64,000 bases of DNA from Schistocephalus solidus (taxonomy: Eukaryota; Platyhelminthes; Cestoda; Diphyllobothriidea; Diphyllobothriidae): contig WEDG01007340.1 in assembly GCA_017591395.1 (NCBI GenBank), forward strand, positions 167,483 to 231,482. The letters are read 5' to 3'. Positions 34,001 to 48,100 of this stretch are shown in pieces. The notes beneath the pieces were generated by a model. It made no database searches. It was given only the letters and a program-made list of their open reading frames with translations, and was not told the DNA's origin. Each line of letters starts with the position of its first letter. Positions within the stretch are counted from its first letter, which is position 1. Position numbers and translations under genes: made by a program.

Positions 34001-37000
34001 AAGCTGTGGCTTGAAACACTGACATTGGAGGGGATAACTCAGTTTTGATCTCAGACGGAGAAACAGACAGCAATGACTCATTTGTTCTGTGGCCCCTATG
34101 ACACTCCTACTCAGTTGGCCTCCGACTCAAGTCTTTCCTGCTTATGACAGAACCTGAACCATGAGATCTGGACCAGAGGTTTGTGGGACTCATAGACGTG
34201 TCATCTGGCTTTGGCAACCATTGCGCCCGATCCCACCCCTGGTATTTTTGACGTTATCTTCATACCGGATTCAGTTGGGTGGATGGAAGAGTAGAGAATG
34301 CGGTAACGCCACGTGAGTGCACTGTCACTGCACGCGCAGGTAACCGTTTGATTACCGCCTTGCCTCGTGGCACACGGGGTCGATCGTCGTTCGCGACAGT
34401 CGAACCGACATCTCCAAACGTGTGACATGGAGGGTTAAAACGTTCTATCTGGATGAAAGCTCTTTTTACATGTTGTTTTTGGGTGGTAACAGGACTGTAC
34501 CACATACTCAGACTATTGTTGGTAAGTAAATTACATCTTTTATTTACTCTGAAAGCTCATTTAAGGGGCACTGGACAGTCCAATTAAGGCTTAAGTTTCC
34601 TTTTCGGTCTATAAGCAAAATAGATCACGACCTATTTTGACCAGACCTAATCAGTCGTACCGGAGTAGCAACGTACCAACACATTGATGCTGATCACTCA
34701 GGCGATAACCACTTGGGCAGTCGCAACGAAAACCTCCCGGAGTGTTAACACAGATTCCATCCTTGCAACCACCGGAGCTCTCTGAGCATTCGTTGACATC
34801 TGCGAGAGGGAAACAAGGTTCTGTAATATAACACTGTAGTTTTTAGGTAAACATGTCAAAAACGCCCAATATAAGTTGATAGGTTAGACCACGTAAAACT
34901 AGGAATTTCTTGGTTTATTCCTAGCTTGATTTTAATAACGGGTACCTATGTAGGGTCACTTACCTATCCTCGGTAACGGACTGGTTATCTGACTATAAAA
35001 GGTGGAAATCATTTGAAATATATCCCCGTCGTTGAATAGACTTTTAAAAAGACTACCGAAGGAAACTAGAGAGGCTGCAACGAGCAGTTCTGGTTTATTT
35101 GACCAGCATACAGGAAGTGGGCCACTAATTCAGGTAGAAGAACGCTTCGTTCCGTCACTCAGGTTGGCGGGGGTTCACATGTTCAGTGGACCTTTGCAGG
35201 CAACTATGCCCGAAACGGCCATTCCAGCCTACATTTTCTTTTTCGGTATTCTTCATGTTCCGTCTAAATATGGCAGACTACGAATATTTCACTTGAGTGC
35301 TTCATTTCTAAATGAAACAGCCACATTTCCTGCAAGCTTATATGCGAGGTGCTAAGTTACTGCGTACTCAGGCCGATTGAGTAGTGTGGGCAGCTTAAAA
35401 TACTCACCTACACAGGTCCGATTGTCCATTCCAGTGCGGAAACCATTGGCACATTCGCATCTGTAACCACCCTCTTCATTCACACACTTGTGCCCGTGGC
35501 CACAAATGTCTGGAGTGATGACACATTCGTTGACATCTGTAAAAGTTCAAAGGGGAAAATTCTTTCCAAAAGACTGCAAAATGATTTGTGACAAGGGAGT
35601 TAGAATGGTTGACATTGTTTATAGCTCTGAACGTTAATTACAAAAAGAGAGGCTAACTAGGAAACAGTACTTAACCGAGCGTTGGAGATTGCGTGCCAAC
35701 GATTCACCTGTTCCCTGCCGGTTACAAAGAGAAGGAGATATATGACAGTGTTGTTGCAATTATATTGCAGGCTACTGAAACCAGTGACACTCCGCGAAAA
35801 ATTAATTTAGAATTTTATTCGGCAAGTTGTTCAATTGGATATTTTTAAGTCACCGAGTACTAATAGTGGGTGCAGGTAGTTGTCTACAAAATACTCCGGA
35901 AGAAAGGCCTGATATGCTCTCATTAAAGTGCTGCCATGAGTTATTATTAAGCAGTTAATTATTCGTGCCACCGTTCAAATGTTAAAAATACAGCTTTTCC
36001 ACATTTCTGGCATTAATTCAAATTGAAGCACATCAAATGACCTATTTCTGCGTTCAGTATGAAAAGGATGGAAGAAAGCAACTCCCATGTGATCTTCAAT
36101 AGTGCCGTTTGGGGCCTACAGGCAGAAGGTCTAGTTCGAAGCTCAGATATATAATAGTATAAGGCTTGCTAACAGCGGCAAACAGCTAGAAACGACAACA
36201 TCAGTCCCCTTTTTTCCACTCACTTTGCCACGTTTCACGCCAACTCTCAGAAACGTGCAAACAGGTTAAAAATAAACTATAATAGCTGGTAATTTTAATT
36301 TGTAGATCCCTACTTAAAAATGGACTTAGGATGGGTCATCAGTAAACACCTGGAAACCCATTCCCTTTGTTGGACTGACTATGAGCAAAGTTTCCCAAGT
36401 TAATGACTGTTTTGATTGGCGAGGAAGCGACCGAGAGCGAGAGAAACTGATTGTGACTTTTGACTAGATAACAGAAATTGGTGCTGCGGAAGAATTAACA
36501 AAGATGAGAAACCAAACAGTTTTCACGGAAAGAAGGTAAGTACGCTTGATAAGGAGCGTCTGTCAAACTAGATTTTCCATCTTTGCATTTTGATTACAGC
36601 ACTGTTCAAAAGAGTGTGTCACTTTTCTCCAGAATCCAAGAACTGTGAAGTAACAATTCGTAGTTGGTTGCAACTGCTTTAAAATGATAGTTAAGTAGTA
36701 AATCTGAATGTTAATTACGTAATTAATTGCCAATTACGTTTTTGTTGGCTGCTAGGTTTCAAATTCAATACGTACATACAGTCTTCGTAAACCATTTGCT
36801 TCTTTCAAAATACACAACCGTTGCTGCCTTGAAATTTATAAGTCAGATTGGAAACTGGATTAACCGTTAACAACAGGCCTTCAGTAGCTCAGTCTTTCGC
36901 AATATTGATCACGCCCGCGAAAAATTAAAGATTTAAGTGATAGTAGATACTTTAATTATTGTTATTGCCTACATTACCTTTATCATGTTTTATAGAAAAC

Positions 37001-40000
37001 AGCACGAAAAGAGCATTTTTCAAACAGATTTTATAGGAATGTACATTATATTCAAGGTTACTACAAAAGGGGTGACTTTTTCTGTTTTAGAAAAACATGC
37101 ATTTAAACCTAAGTATTTTGAACCCAAACTTGCATCACAATTTGTGCTAAAGCAGTCCTTAATGCGCATGAGGTAATATTTCTGATGCATATTTACATAA
37201 AACGGTATTTTCCCTTCAAATGGATTCTTAAAATTCGTAAACTAATGTAATAGATATTAATACAGTTATCAAATATCTTCTGTTTGCATACTATAGAAAT
37301 CATAAAATTTAAATTGCCATAATCTTCCTAATCCACAACTCGTTATAATTAAACAGTTTCTGGAGTTTACACACTAAAGTATGGATCCCATAATACGTAG
37401 CAAGTGTAAGTTTTAAACTTAAAGGCCAGGATAGCCATGCGGATATCTCAAGTATGCTTCTAACTGCAGCAATTTTTAACGATCAAACATTTATTCTGTT
37501 TATGTGAACATTCATCCAGCTTTATGATCAGAAATTTAACCTATTACTTTAACATACTTAGTGATGTCCTTAACTGAACATCCATCACAGAACCTCAGTT
37601 GATTCCCATGAGACTGTTTGCCTTTCAAAAAAGCAGCCAGGTTGCCGGCGTGCATGCCTCCAGCCCATGGTATGGTTCATTCACGCAACATTAACAGTTT
37701 ATTAGAGAATTTTAGCGGATTTGAATAATTCGTTTGATCTACTTGTGAAAAACTCGGCGGCCTCTGTGGGATTCAAACCCACACCAGCAAGAAGAAGGCT
37801 TTAGTACAAATGTGGTTAAACCCACGGCTCCCAGTGGGGCTTCGTAGCTCAGTCTGCTGGAATGTTAGCTGTACTAAAACCTTCCCCTTGCTGACGTAGG
37901 TTCGAATCCCACTGACGCCACCGCGTTTTTCACAAGGTGGGCAAACGAGTTAACAGAATTGGTGAACGGTGTGTAACGGGCTGGGTTACTACCATCTGGA
38001 AACCATATTGTGTTTTGTTGCAAATGAAGGCTGAAGCTGGTTGCACCAAACGAACTGTTACTGAATGTGCAGGTTCAGGTTTAGTAAACCCACTGAATTG
38101 TGATTTGAGTGGTACCCATTCATGCAAATGTGGATTCGATGACAATGAAGAGGGGTTCAGACGCGGAAATATGGACCCCTCGTACCCCTCGGTCTTGAAC
38201 TAAATTCTATAGGGTACATATTCCCGTGTCCTAATTTTAACCATGAATATTTTGCAGTTTTTGCGCGAGGTTATCCTTTATACGGGGGAAAGGGGGTGTA
38301 TATGGACGAACCCGACTGACGAAAGTTGGCTAGTTAGTTGTTAAGTGCCTAGTAGTTTCAAGGAGTACAGGTAAATACGGGAACAAAGGAATAGAAATGT
38401 TACTCGAGGCTTTATTGACGCCGGCGAATAACACACACACACACAAAAGGGAAAACTAAACGCGGGCTAGTTAGAACCCTTTAACTTGGCTGTCTTTGTC
38501 TTCTACGTTTGTCCAAAGTGGACATACTAATACCAATCATTCTTGTTGACGGATGCGGACACGAGTGGCGTAAGACACTGGACCTGAGTTCTGCCCTCAC
38601 GGTAATGTGTACTGTTTTGCCCATCAGACTGGTTCACCTTTATGGAAGGAATGTGGTAGGAAATGATGGCACCTGGGCAGCAAAAGGAACGTCGATGTAA
38701 GGAGGACGAAATTGGGTGGGTTAACGACTGAAAAAAACAGTAAAACAAGCAACCTGCAAATCTGACCTTTGCATGCGTACACTGGGTAGCTATGCCACAC
38801 AAACCCATTTGGACAGATGCATTTGTAACTTCCGGCGGTATTCACGCATCTAGCGCGTGGGTCTGCACAGGATTCGATGGAGCTGAAAACCTTGCATTCG
38901 TCAATATCTGCAATGCACGGAAATTCTGTGTCAAACAGGTGAACACTGAATTAACTTACAATGTAAGCTGACCTAATGCAGAATCTTTAGGTTAACCGTC
39001 AAATTAAGAAGTCAACTATAAACAGGGCTTTAGAATACTCACAAGAACATTCTAGAGTGTGCGGTATGTGTCGAAAAGAGGTGAACTTGCGCACAATGAA
39101 AAAGATATTCGGAATGACAACCGCAGTTAGATTAAAAAAAACCTGTCAGATAGAAATAACTTCGAAGTGACCGAAAGTCATGCAAGGTAGTATCTATGCA
39201 TGCAGTCGAATTTTATAAGGAGATGGAAAGATGAATTTGGCCACCTTGGTCAACTTTGCAGGAATACCTGATTAATTTTCGCATACAGTGATTGCGTACT
39301 GTTATACATGAGGCCTTATTAACGGTACAACCCGAAGACAGAAAAACGATCCACCATATAACTATAGCAGTAACGAAGCACGCCCATTGAACCATCTTAA
39401 AATACACTTGAATATCCTGTTGTCCACATAACGAAAGCTCTGGATAAGGTTCACCGAACTTATACCGCCAAGGTGTGTCATATGTCCGGTGCATGCAAAG
39501 AGAAATTGCACTGAAGAAGGGATCGAATAGTTGATGTAAGAAACACGATTATTGTCATAGTCATACAGACACTTGACACGGACGCCTGAGCTTCCTTCCT
39601 TTTTTAAAATCTTCGTTTTTTTCGAGGACGAGCAGTTGCCAAGGCTTGACATACGTGAGTTGGTAGCACGGTGAATGGCGAGGATCGAGCGATAGCTCCG
39701 ACAGGCTGCACCTTATTCAGCCATTTAAGCAGGGAGAAGTATGCAGTAGGAATGTCGCCCCCCTAAGCAGGACACGGGACTTGAAACGTCTCACTCAAAT
39801 AATAGCGCTGGCCCTGCACATAATTCCAGGACCTAGTTCCTACCTCTAGAACTAGCACTAACATAACCTCAAACTGTAGCCCTTTTCTTAACCCTAAGCC
39901 TAACCTTAACCTTGAACCCAACCTAATCTGATCTTAACCATAAACCTTACCTTAAACGTAACCTTAATTTCTAAGGAATTTGGAGCAAGGCCACTTGTAG

Positions 40001-42065
40001 TGCGGGCGTTTCCTACTTTAATATTCTGTTTAGGGGGCCATCTGTTAAACGCTTACCAGCCTACCTTTTGAACGTCTGGTAGGGGGCTGGACTAACTGTC
40101 TGACGATAGCACGACTTTAAAGACTATATGTATCAGGACGCATTCAACCATCGTCCAGAACAGTAAAAAGAAACTCCAAAGAGAGGAAATACTCGTAACA
40201 AGCCATTGATCTTGCCAGCTGGCCAAATGGACCAGTACCAGTACCTTTTGTATACTCTCTGGGAGAGGGGAAGCGCAGTCAGCTAATTCGATCACGGAAT
40301 CTCGAGCTTCTGCCTTGATTATTTACTCGGTTTCACAATAATTTTGTTCTTCTGTTCACATTTGAACTTATTAATGTAGCCAATCATAATGCAAAGTTAA
40401 GCTCGTAGGCCATTTATTTTACAACCAATCAAGTAGTAATGAATGGACTCAGTTTTCAAGGCAGAGTATACGTTTCCTATGAGGTCGGTGGCGAGACAGT
40501 GGCTAGAAAACAGGGAAAATCGACAAAAGAAACTACCGACACACGCAGTGTCATTGACATTCTTGTAGCCTCGCTGGCAAAGACAACGATAGGAGCCAAT
40601 CGTATTCTCGCAGTGCATATTCAGGCCACACTTGCAATGCCCGTGGCACATTCGTCGATATCTACAAGAAAAATTAAATGTAACTGTCAAAAATCAGAAG
40701 TAAAACGCCGAGTAAAAAAAACAAGCAAAATGGGTAAAAACAGGTAGGGTGAAAGTGCCATCGAAAAAAAATTGGCGAGGGTGTGACGATTTGAGTTAGA
40801 GATTATTAAAGCTTGGTAATCATTTTTAGTGGAAAGCCATGCTACGTAAAGAGCGAATTTTAAAATGTACTGTGTCCTATATAGAGCTCCAGATGCAAAA
40901 TTCAAATACCCATGCATGGTTCGCGTATGGAGTTCCTTTTGAAGCCTGCTGGACAGCCAGTTAGTGTGACGCAGCGGTATCCTCCGGGGGTGTTTACGCA
41001 AGTTTTGCCATCTTTGCACAGGGGATTTAAATTGGTGACTCCGGCAACGTCTTCGGCGCATTCGTCGATGTCTAAATGCAAGTTAAATTTGTGCTGTAAA
41101 AAATCTCAGTCAGCATTAACATGCGTACTACGGAAATAAACTTATTTAATTTTCACAACGCACATCGGAAGATAGTGCCTAGCATCCTGTAGGCATAAGT
41201 AGAATTTTAGCTGGAAAAATTCTTCATGCTTTATATCCATGTGTGCATTAGAATGACCGAAAATTGTTGAAAAATATTAAACAATAGTCCTTGCAGGACT
41301 AATTCTGAGAACCGTGGACTGATCTACGCCTTGACTACGTGTCTTACCCCTCTACTGTGTATGCACAAATGCAAGTAATAAGGTCTGGAATCCCAAAATG
41401 TCTTTTTATCTGTTCACTGCTTCTTAAGCGGATGACAGCGCTAAGGCAGTGCCTGGCGCACGATCTTCTGAATTGCGCATTACAAAAAACTGATCAAGGG
41501 CGTGTAGATGTAGTTGAAGACTCCTTTATCAAGGTCCTATTTGTGCCTTAGCATTTTGTTCCCAGCCTTCAACTGTTCCTGAACTTCATCATCACAGAGA
41601 TAGGCCTCTGGGACATTACTGGAGTAATACGTTAGCCGGCACAAGTGAAGCGACTGGGTTTCCAGGGACGTCAACAAATAGAGTGCATTTAGCAGAGTCA
41701 AAAACGACAATCTTATCGCGTCCAACGCCAATCAGGCTTGATTTGGTTGGGAGTTTTGGCACTTGGTCTGTGGTTGCGACTATAAATACCTTTGATGTAT
41801 GCTACCGGGCCTCAAGAGCAGCAGGCCTGTTTATCCAAATATGATAAGTACCTTGTCTTTACATCTCTTACCAACCGATGACTGCATATAGTTAACAAAT
41901 AATTCGACAAGAAGTTGTACCAGTAGAGAGAGAGATAGGAAACTCTTTTTCTGTAAGAACTTCTGAATATTGTTTGAAACTCACTATGTGGTCACATGAA
42001 ACACCGATAAATTGGCGACTCAAGGCGAAACGTGACGACTTTTCCCAACCAAAAGATTATGGAAC

Positions 42066-42103
<38 letters not shown>

Positions 42104-45100
42104 ACCATTGACATTATCAGATACTCTTATGTGTGATTTTTGTTAGCTTTTATCTGGTAAGGGATCATGTATTTATAGTGCAGGATAAAATTACACACGT
42201 CCATCGATTAAATATACGTTTAGGTAACTCGCGGGCATCTTTTTCAAAAGGCTGACCATTGAGCCTACACGGAGAGAAAAAAAACTGGTTTGTTTCAGCA
42301 TTTTTACAGTATTTTCTGATCAGAATTTGGCCACAAACTGTTCCCTACCTTAGGTGATGAACGCCCATAACTTCACAGGAATAGTTTTATTTTTGAAAAA
42401 ATGAAACTTTTGGATGACTAATTTCACCTGTCCTTGATGTGACAGCACGCTTCCATCACGAGTTACTTTATCGGACAAGAGCATAACCACAACAAACTGG
42501 AAACCGCTGTTAGATGGAGAAAAACCGGCTTGAGTGTCAACAGGGTACTAACCTGGTTGCACTGTGACATCTTCCAGGCCATACAGTGGGGTTTGATTAG
42601 ACATCAGGACATCCGCAAAAAGTAGAATCACCACAATTTGTCCCAGTCAACAGTCATCAGGCCTTCTCTCTCCACAAATGGTAACTCAGCTTCAACCAGT
42701 ACAATTGATTTGCCGTTTAAATGGGTTTGTGGGAAAACTAAAATGCCGCCTATTTTTTAAAAATAATGGACCTATTTGTTGAGGATATAGCCTCCTAATG
42801 ATAACAAGGGTCTACCTCCAAGTGGGTCGTTGAATACAGCAGACCCCTATCGGCCGATGTTTGATTAAGCAACACTTCAATGCAAGCCAGAAGCGAAATC
42901 CAAGCTCCACACCAATGATAACATGTCACTCAATTATGACCATTTTAAAGTCAAACGAAAGCACATTTTAGCGTGCTAGATGCTCTGAGGTTTGAAAATG
43001 CTTTGCATCCTTTGAAACAAGTATGAAAACCTCAAATATGATAACAGACAGTTGGCCGAAGCTTAGTCATAAAATCCAAAGGCAAGATAAATTTAAACAT
43101 AATAAAAATCAATTAGAATAACATCGATGGATGGACTGACCAATACATTCACCATTTTTGTGTCGGTAACCATGGGGACAGGTGCACATATGCTTTTCGT
43201 AATCCCATCTGGTTTGAAAATTAACAGGGAAATGGCATGAGAAAAGGTTAAAACTCAATTATAAATGTTATACATCCACTAAAAGTTGAAGGAGACTTCA
43301 AAGACTAAATTAAATCCCTATAATTGCTCGAATAATATAATATCAATGAGAATTACCTATATATACGATTGTTCCTAATGAAGTTTCAAGCAGAAATCGG
43401 AATCGTTAAAAGCCTTTCCGAAAAGAAGAACCTGCCTTCTTTCGAACTGAGAGATTCATCTAAAATTTCTGCGATAGGGCACTGGGCCTAAATACCTTTT
43501 GACGAGTTTCCGAAAACCAACCAGTGTCCTCTTTTAAAACCTTATAGTGAAGTAGTAGTAATAATAAGTAAGGTACTTTAATTTTAGAAAATTCGTCCAT
43601 TTGTTACAGCGAATTTTACAAGAATCATCATGGGTTACAGATTTGAAGTTGCGCATTTAAAGTCCTACTTTTGCAGTTTCATTCAACTGCATTTCCTTAA
43701 GTAAGTTTACTTTTTTGCTGTTAAAAGCTGCCTTTTGGTGGCAAAATATACCCAAAGCTTCCACTTTGGTCGGTCTATTATATATGCAAAGAAAAAATAA
43801 ATCAGTGCCCCAGAAGGCCTTTTCAGCAAAATTTTCCATCAGCAAATAAGGCAGCGAACTGCAAGCCTCGGGTTTCTACGAGAAAAGTTTGCGCAAAACT
43901 CTGTCGCTATATAATTTTTTCACTTGACGTGGAGGGTATTTTTGACAGTTTTATTCTTATTTGGAATGCTTCCCGGAAAGCATTCATGAATCGAAAGCAA
44001 ACGCTGTAGGATAACCTTCCAAGAGTCATAAGTATACGTTTTTGATGAGTAATTTTTTGTAGCTGCTTGCAGAGAAAAATTCGGGAAAAATATAGTTGAT
44101 TTCAGTTGCTTATCCATGATCTCCCCAGCTGGAGATGGTTGACTTTGGGACGACAAAAAGAAAAAAATGCGAAATTGGCAAATCCCCTCATGAACTAAAT
44201 CAGGTCAAATTTGAGATATCTGAACCTAAAAATTCCAATCTAGTGGTAACATGATGAAGGCATTTATATTGCATCTAAAGTTGCCTCTCTTCACGTATGC
44301 CATATACTAACGCACGAAGTTACCGATTACAAGCGTGTTCTATAAAAAAACATTTCCGCATCGTCTCTCTCCTCCACTCTTATTAAAAAACAAATTCCAA
44401 ACGCGCCCTTCCCTATATTTTCTGAACTTCTATTTTACCGTGAAACGAATAAACATATTTTGTAAATTAAGGCAAGAATCAACGTTCGATTGGCACGTAT
44501 ATATATACACACTGTATGATTTTTAAATAATAGCACTCATGTCATTATATTTAAAATACAGAGGACATTTGGGAAAAACTTTTGAAGAACTTTGTTCCAT
44601 TTAAGACTCTTTCCCTTTCTGAAGCAGCCTGTTATCTTATTAGTTTGCGGATAACAGGCGCACTTAGCGCACTAGTCGTCAGCTTGGAAGTTGCCAATAA
44701 CTTCTGATGTCAAAATGGACTTGTTGCATAATTCTGTGAGGTATAAACGCAACATATGAGGTGTAGAAATCCTTTCTACCGAGAAAAATCATATTAACTA
44801 GGTCCAGCAGTAGGTCATTTTTCAGAAATTTCCGATACTTCTTAGATTATAGCAAGTACGTTTTAAATGTTGCCAACTTACACCTCAGTATAATGACATG
44901 GTGATGGAGCACAATAGTAGGAGCCAACGGTGTTAACGCATATTTCATGGTGCTGACAGTTGAACGTTTGAGCTGAGCATTCATCGACATCTAAAAGCAG
45001 AATAATTGTCTTTTAATATGACTGCTTTTATATAAATCTGATATAATGATAATTTGAAAAGAGGATTATAATGCCAATAAACTGAGCATACAATAAGAAA

Positions 45101-48100
45101 CATTTTATCAAGAAAAGATCAGTCAACCACCGTGAGGGCATGGGGATTTTCCCGAAAGTTTCGAAGTCAGGTTTCTGCCCATCAACAGAGGATGGAAGCT
45201 CTGCAGCTCGAATGTTTATCGGAACCGCCATAGGTGGACCCACATACGGTGCTTGTGTGAACCCATACGCTGGAACACGTGCGCGCCGAAGCGGCCATTT
45301 GCGCGCGGCCGCCCGCGTTGACCTCCCGTATGCACTTCCACGTGAGCGACAGCGTGGCATGTTCGCTTGACTGTTGACGCATTTCTCTACGGCCGCGGCG
45401 GCGGTCCTCCCTTCGTTCCATTTATTTTGGCCTTCCGTATAGTAAACCCACCGAATTCTGTGATAACAGTCCTTGGTTCGTTTCTCCTCCTCATTGGGTG
45501 TAACAGTGGAAGTTTATGTCTGGATGGAAAATATCCTTGCCATCTGGCTCTTGTTTTTCTGTCGTGATCTGCCAAACAAAGCCTGGTAGGACGACGGTAG
45601 TTCCGAATGCTTGTTATTTGAGTTTATGTCTGCTGCCCCTGAGACTGGCCACGCAGGAGATGCGCTGAACCAAATCAGGGCACGGCTGACGGTATTGAGG
45701 AGATGCACTCCATAGCAAGTGCCACACACGAGGGTCTTGGTGGCGGGACTAGGTGCGGGTTCCCATCGCGCCTTCGGTCTTTTTGGCTCTGGCATAGCAC
45801 TGAATCCAGTTTGAGGAGGAAGGAGAGAGTGCCATAGGTGCCACTCAGCTCTACTATGACTATAAACTAATTCACTCGCAAATCACCGTCACTGGGGCAC
45901 ACGGTGGAGCTCATCGGAATCCATGGTTGAACTCTCAAGGTCACGACTCCCACAGTTCCCAAGATTCCTGTCTGATCTAAGTCAAATAAGTGTTCTGTGT
46001 CCATCATCTGACAAACATATAATTAACCGGGGATTTGAATGACACACCTTTCGGTAACACGTTATTGTCGAGACATGTGGGCAGGAACCGAATCTGTGCA
46101 TAAGTAGAGGCCTCTCGAAGGGCAAATTTTTCCCATCGTCGGGCCAATCGGAGCGCGTCGCGTCAAACTAAATTGTCGATACAAGCAAAAATGCGAGTCC
46201 CAGGAAGTAATTGAAAGAATTTGATGCAGTCACTAGGACAAGAGCTTTATTCGCCTGACATTTGGGATTCCGACTCGAACCCATCATCAGGGACAATATC
46301 GTAAACAGTACAGTATCAGTATATGATACTGTCTCTTACTATCGTTTCGAGTTAGATTCCTAAACGTCAGGCGAATAAACCTCTTGTCCCAGCGATCACA
46401 TTTACTTTTTCTCAGACGCATAATTACTACAACTGCATAATAATTAAGGTAGATAGTGCGCGAACTCCGAGGTTCCAGCTGTTGCATCGTCGCTTTTGCA
46501 AGAAACGAGAGTATTTTTCTAGACTCGCGGTAAATCACATCGTTCGGCTGAAGTTAAGGACTTTAAAAGACTCTCACATTTTTAGGGAACAGCTTTTCTT
46601 GACTTTCTGACTGATTTTCAAATGGACGGTATATTAAAACTCAATGATCTAGTCTAGAAGAACCGTCTGCAGTCGCAGAGCGAAGCTGAATTATGCTACC
46701 GGTCTACTTTTGGCGTCGGAAGCTTCTCTGCCGATTTATGGTGCTTAAGTCTAAAACGTCGGTGAAAATGTCTGACAATCGAGTACTCTTCATTTTAAGT
46801 GATACCACGAGCATGAATCACCACTTCCATATGGACGTAATTATTGAATTAGTCTGAGTTATTATAAGAATTAGGGGCTCCGCAGTGCCTACCAAGACAA
46901 ATACTCGCATGACGGCAACTCACAGCAAACAGAATGAAACTGAACCTAGTGAGGATTTTGGCAAAACAAAATTGGTAGACGTGTGCAAAGAGACCAGCTA
47001 GCGCATTGTTTAAGCTGATTCACATGGTTAGCGAAACTGTGATAAACATCCTTGCTAATGTCGTCAATTTGGCAGTCACCGAAGTTCGTTGTCAGTTAAC
47101 TAACTGACGTCGTTGGCCCGAAGGACAGCCAAACAAAACTGTACTGACCCCATAAACATGCGACATCGGTTGAGTAAACAGGTGGTAGACCGTTAAATTG
47201 GAATTCTTATTTAAAAAATTTTTTCTCATAAATGTCCACATAAAAGTAACTTATTATAGAAGGGCCAATCCACACATTCATATAGATGGAATAAATAGCA
47301 AATATGCTCAAAATCTTGTCCGCAATTCGCTTTGAAACTAGCGAAAGGAAAGGCATGTCAAAGACCTGATAACGGTTGCATTTCAAATGTTGCATTTTAA
47401 ATTATATATTTACCAGATGATTGCTTCATTGCAGAAAAAAGCTAAATCTGCTCCCAGTCAGCAAGTGCGTGGAGAATAGCTAGTTAAGCAGCGATTAAAT
47501 ATGGACGTTTTACCAAACCATTGACTCTAACGAAGCCTGAACCAAACAGATTTAGGCACACAGCTCAACTAGGTTGCTCAGTGTTTTAATCGAAAGGAGC
47601 GTTTTGGTGGAAAACCTACAGCGAATCCAATTTAGAAGTGCACCGTCTTCTTTTTTTTTTTTTTTGTTAAAAACGCTGTAATGCCAGTCTAACTATTGCC
47701 TGGTAGCTAAAGGAAATATATGCATAACCCTACAATCAATATCATGCAGATTCATGGAAATTTCCTCAAAGAAGAGAAAAGGTTCACTAGAAAAGGCATG
47801 CTTACGGCTCTAGAAGACGCAACGGAAACCGGGTAATGGGCTTGGCAATCAAGCTGGATAGGCGAAAAATTTCTCCGCACAAAGTTAATCATTCATCATA
47901 GGCAGAAACCCATGCGTCGATAAATGAATCTTACATGTTTTACCAAACAGCCCTTAACGTAAACGTGAATCCTGATTAGGCAGAAGAGTGAGTGACTTTC
48001 ATTTCAGTGTTAGGTGATTTTTTTGTCTTTCTTTCGAAGCGTCAGGATAAAAATGTCTTTTTCCAGCGAACGTGTCTTCTTTCTCTCCATCAACTATAAT

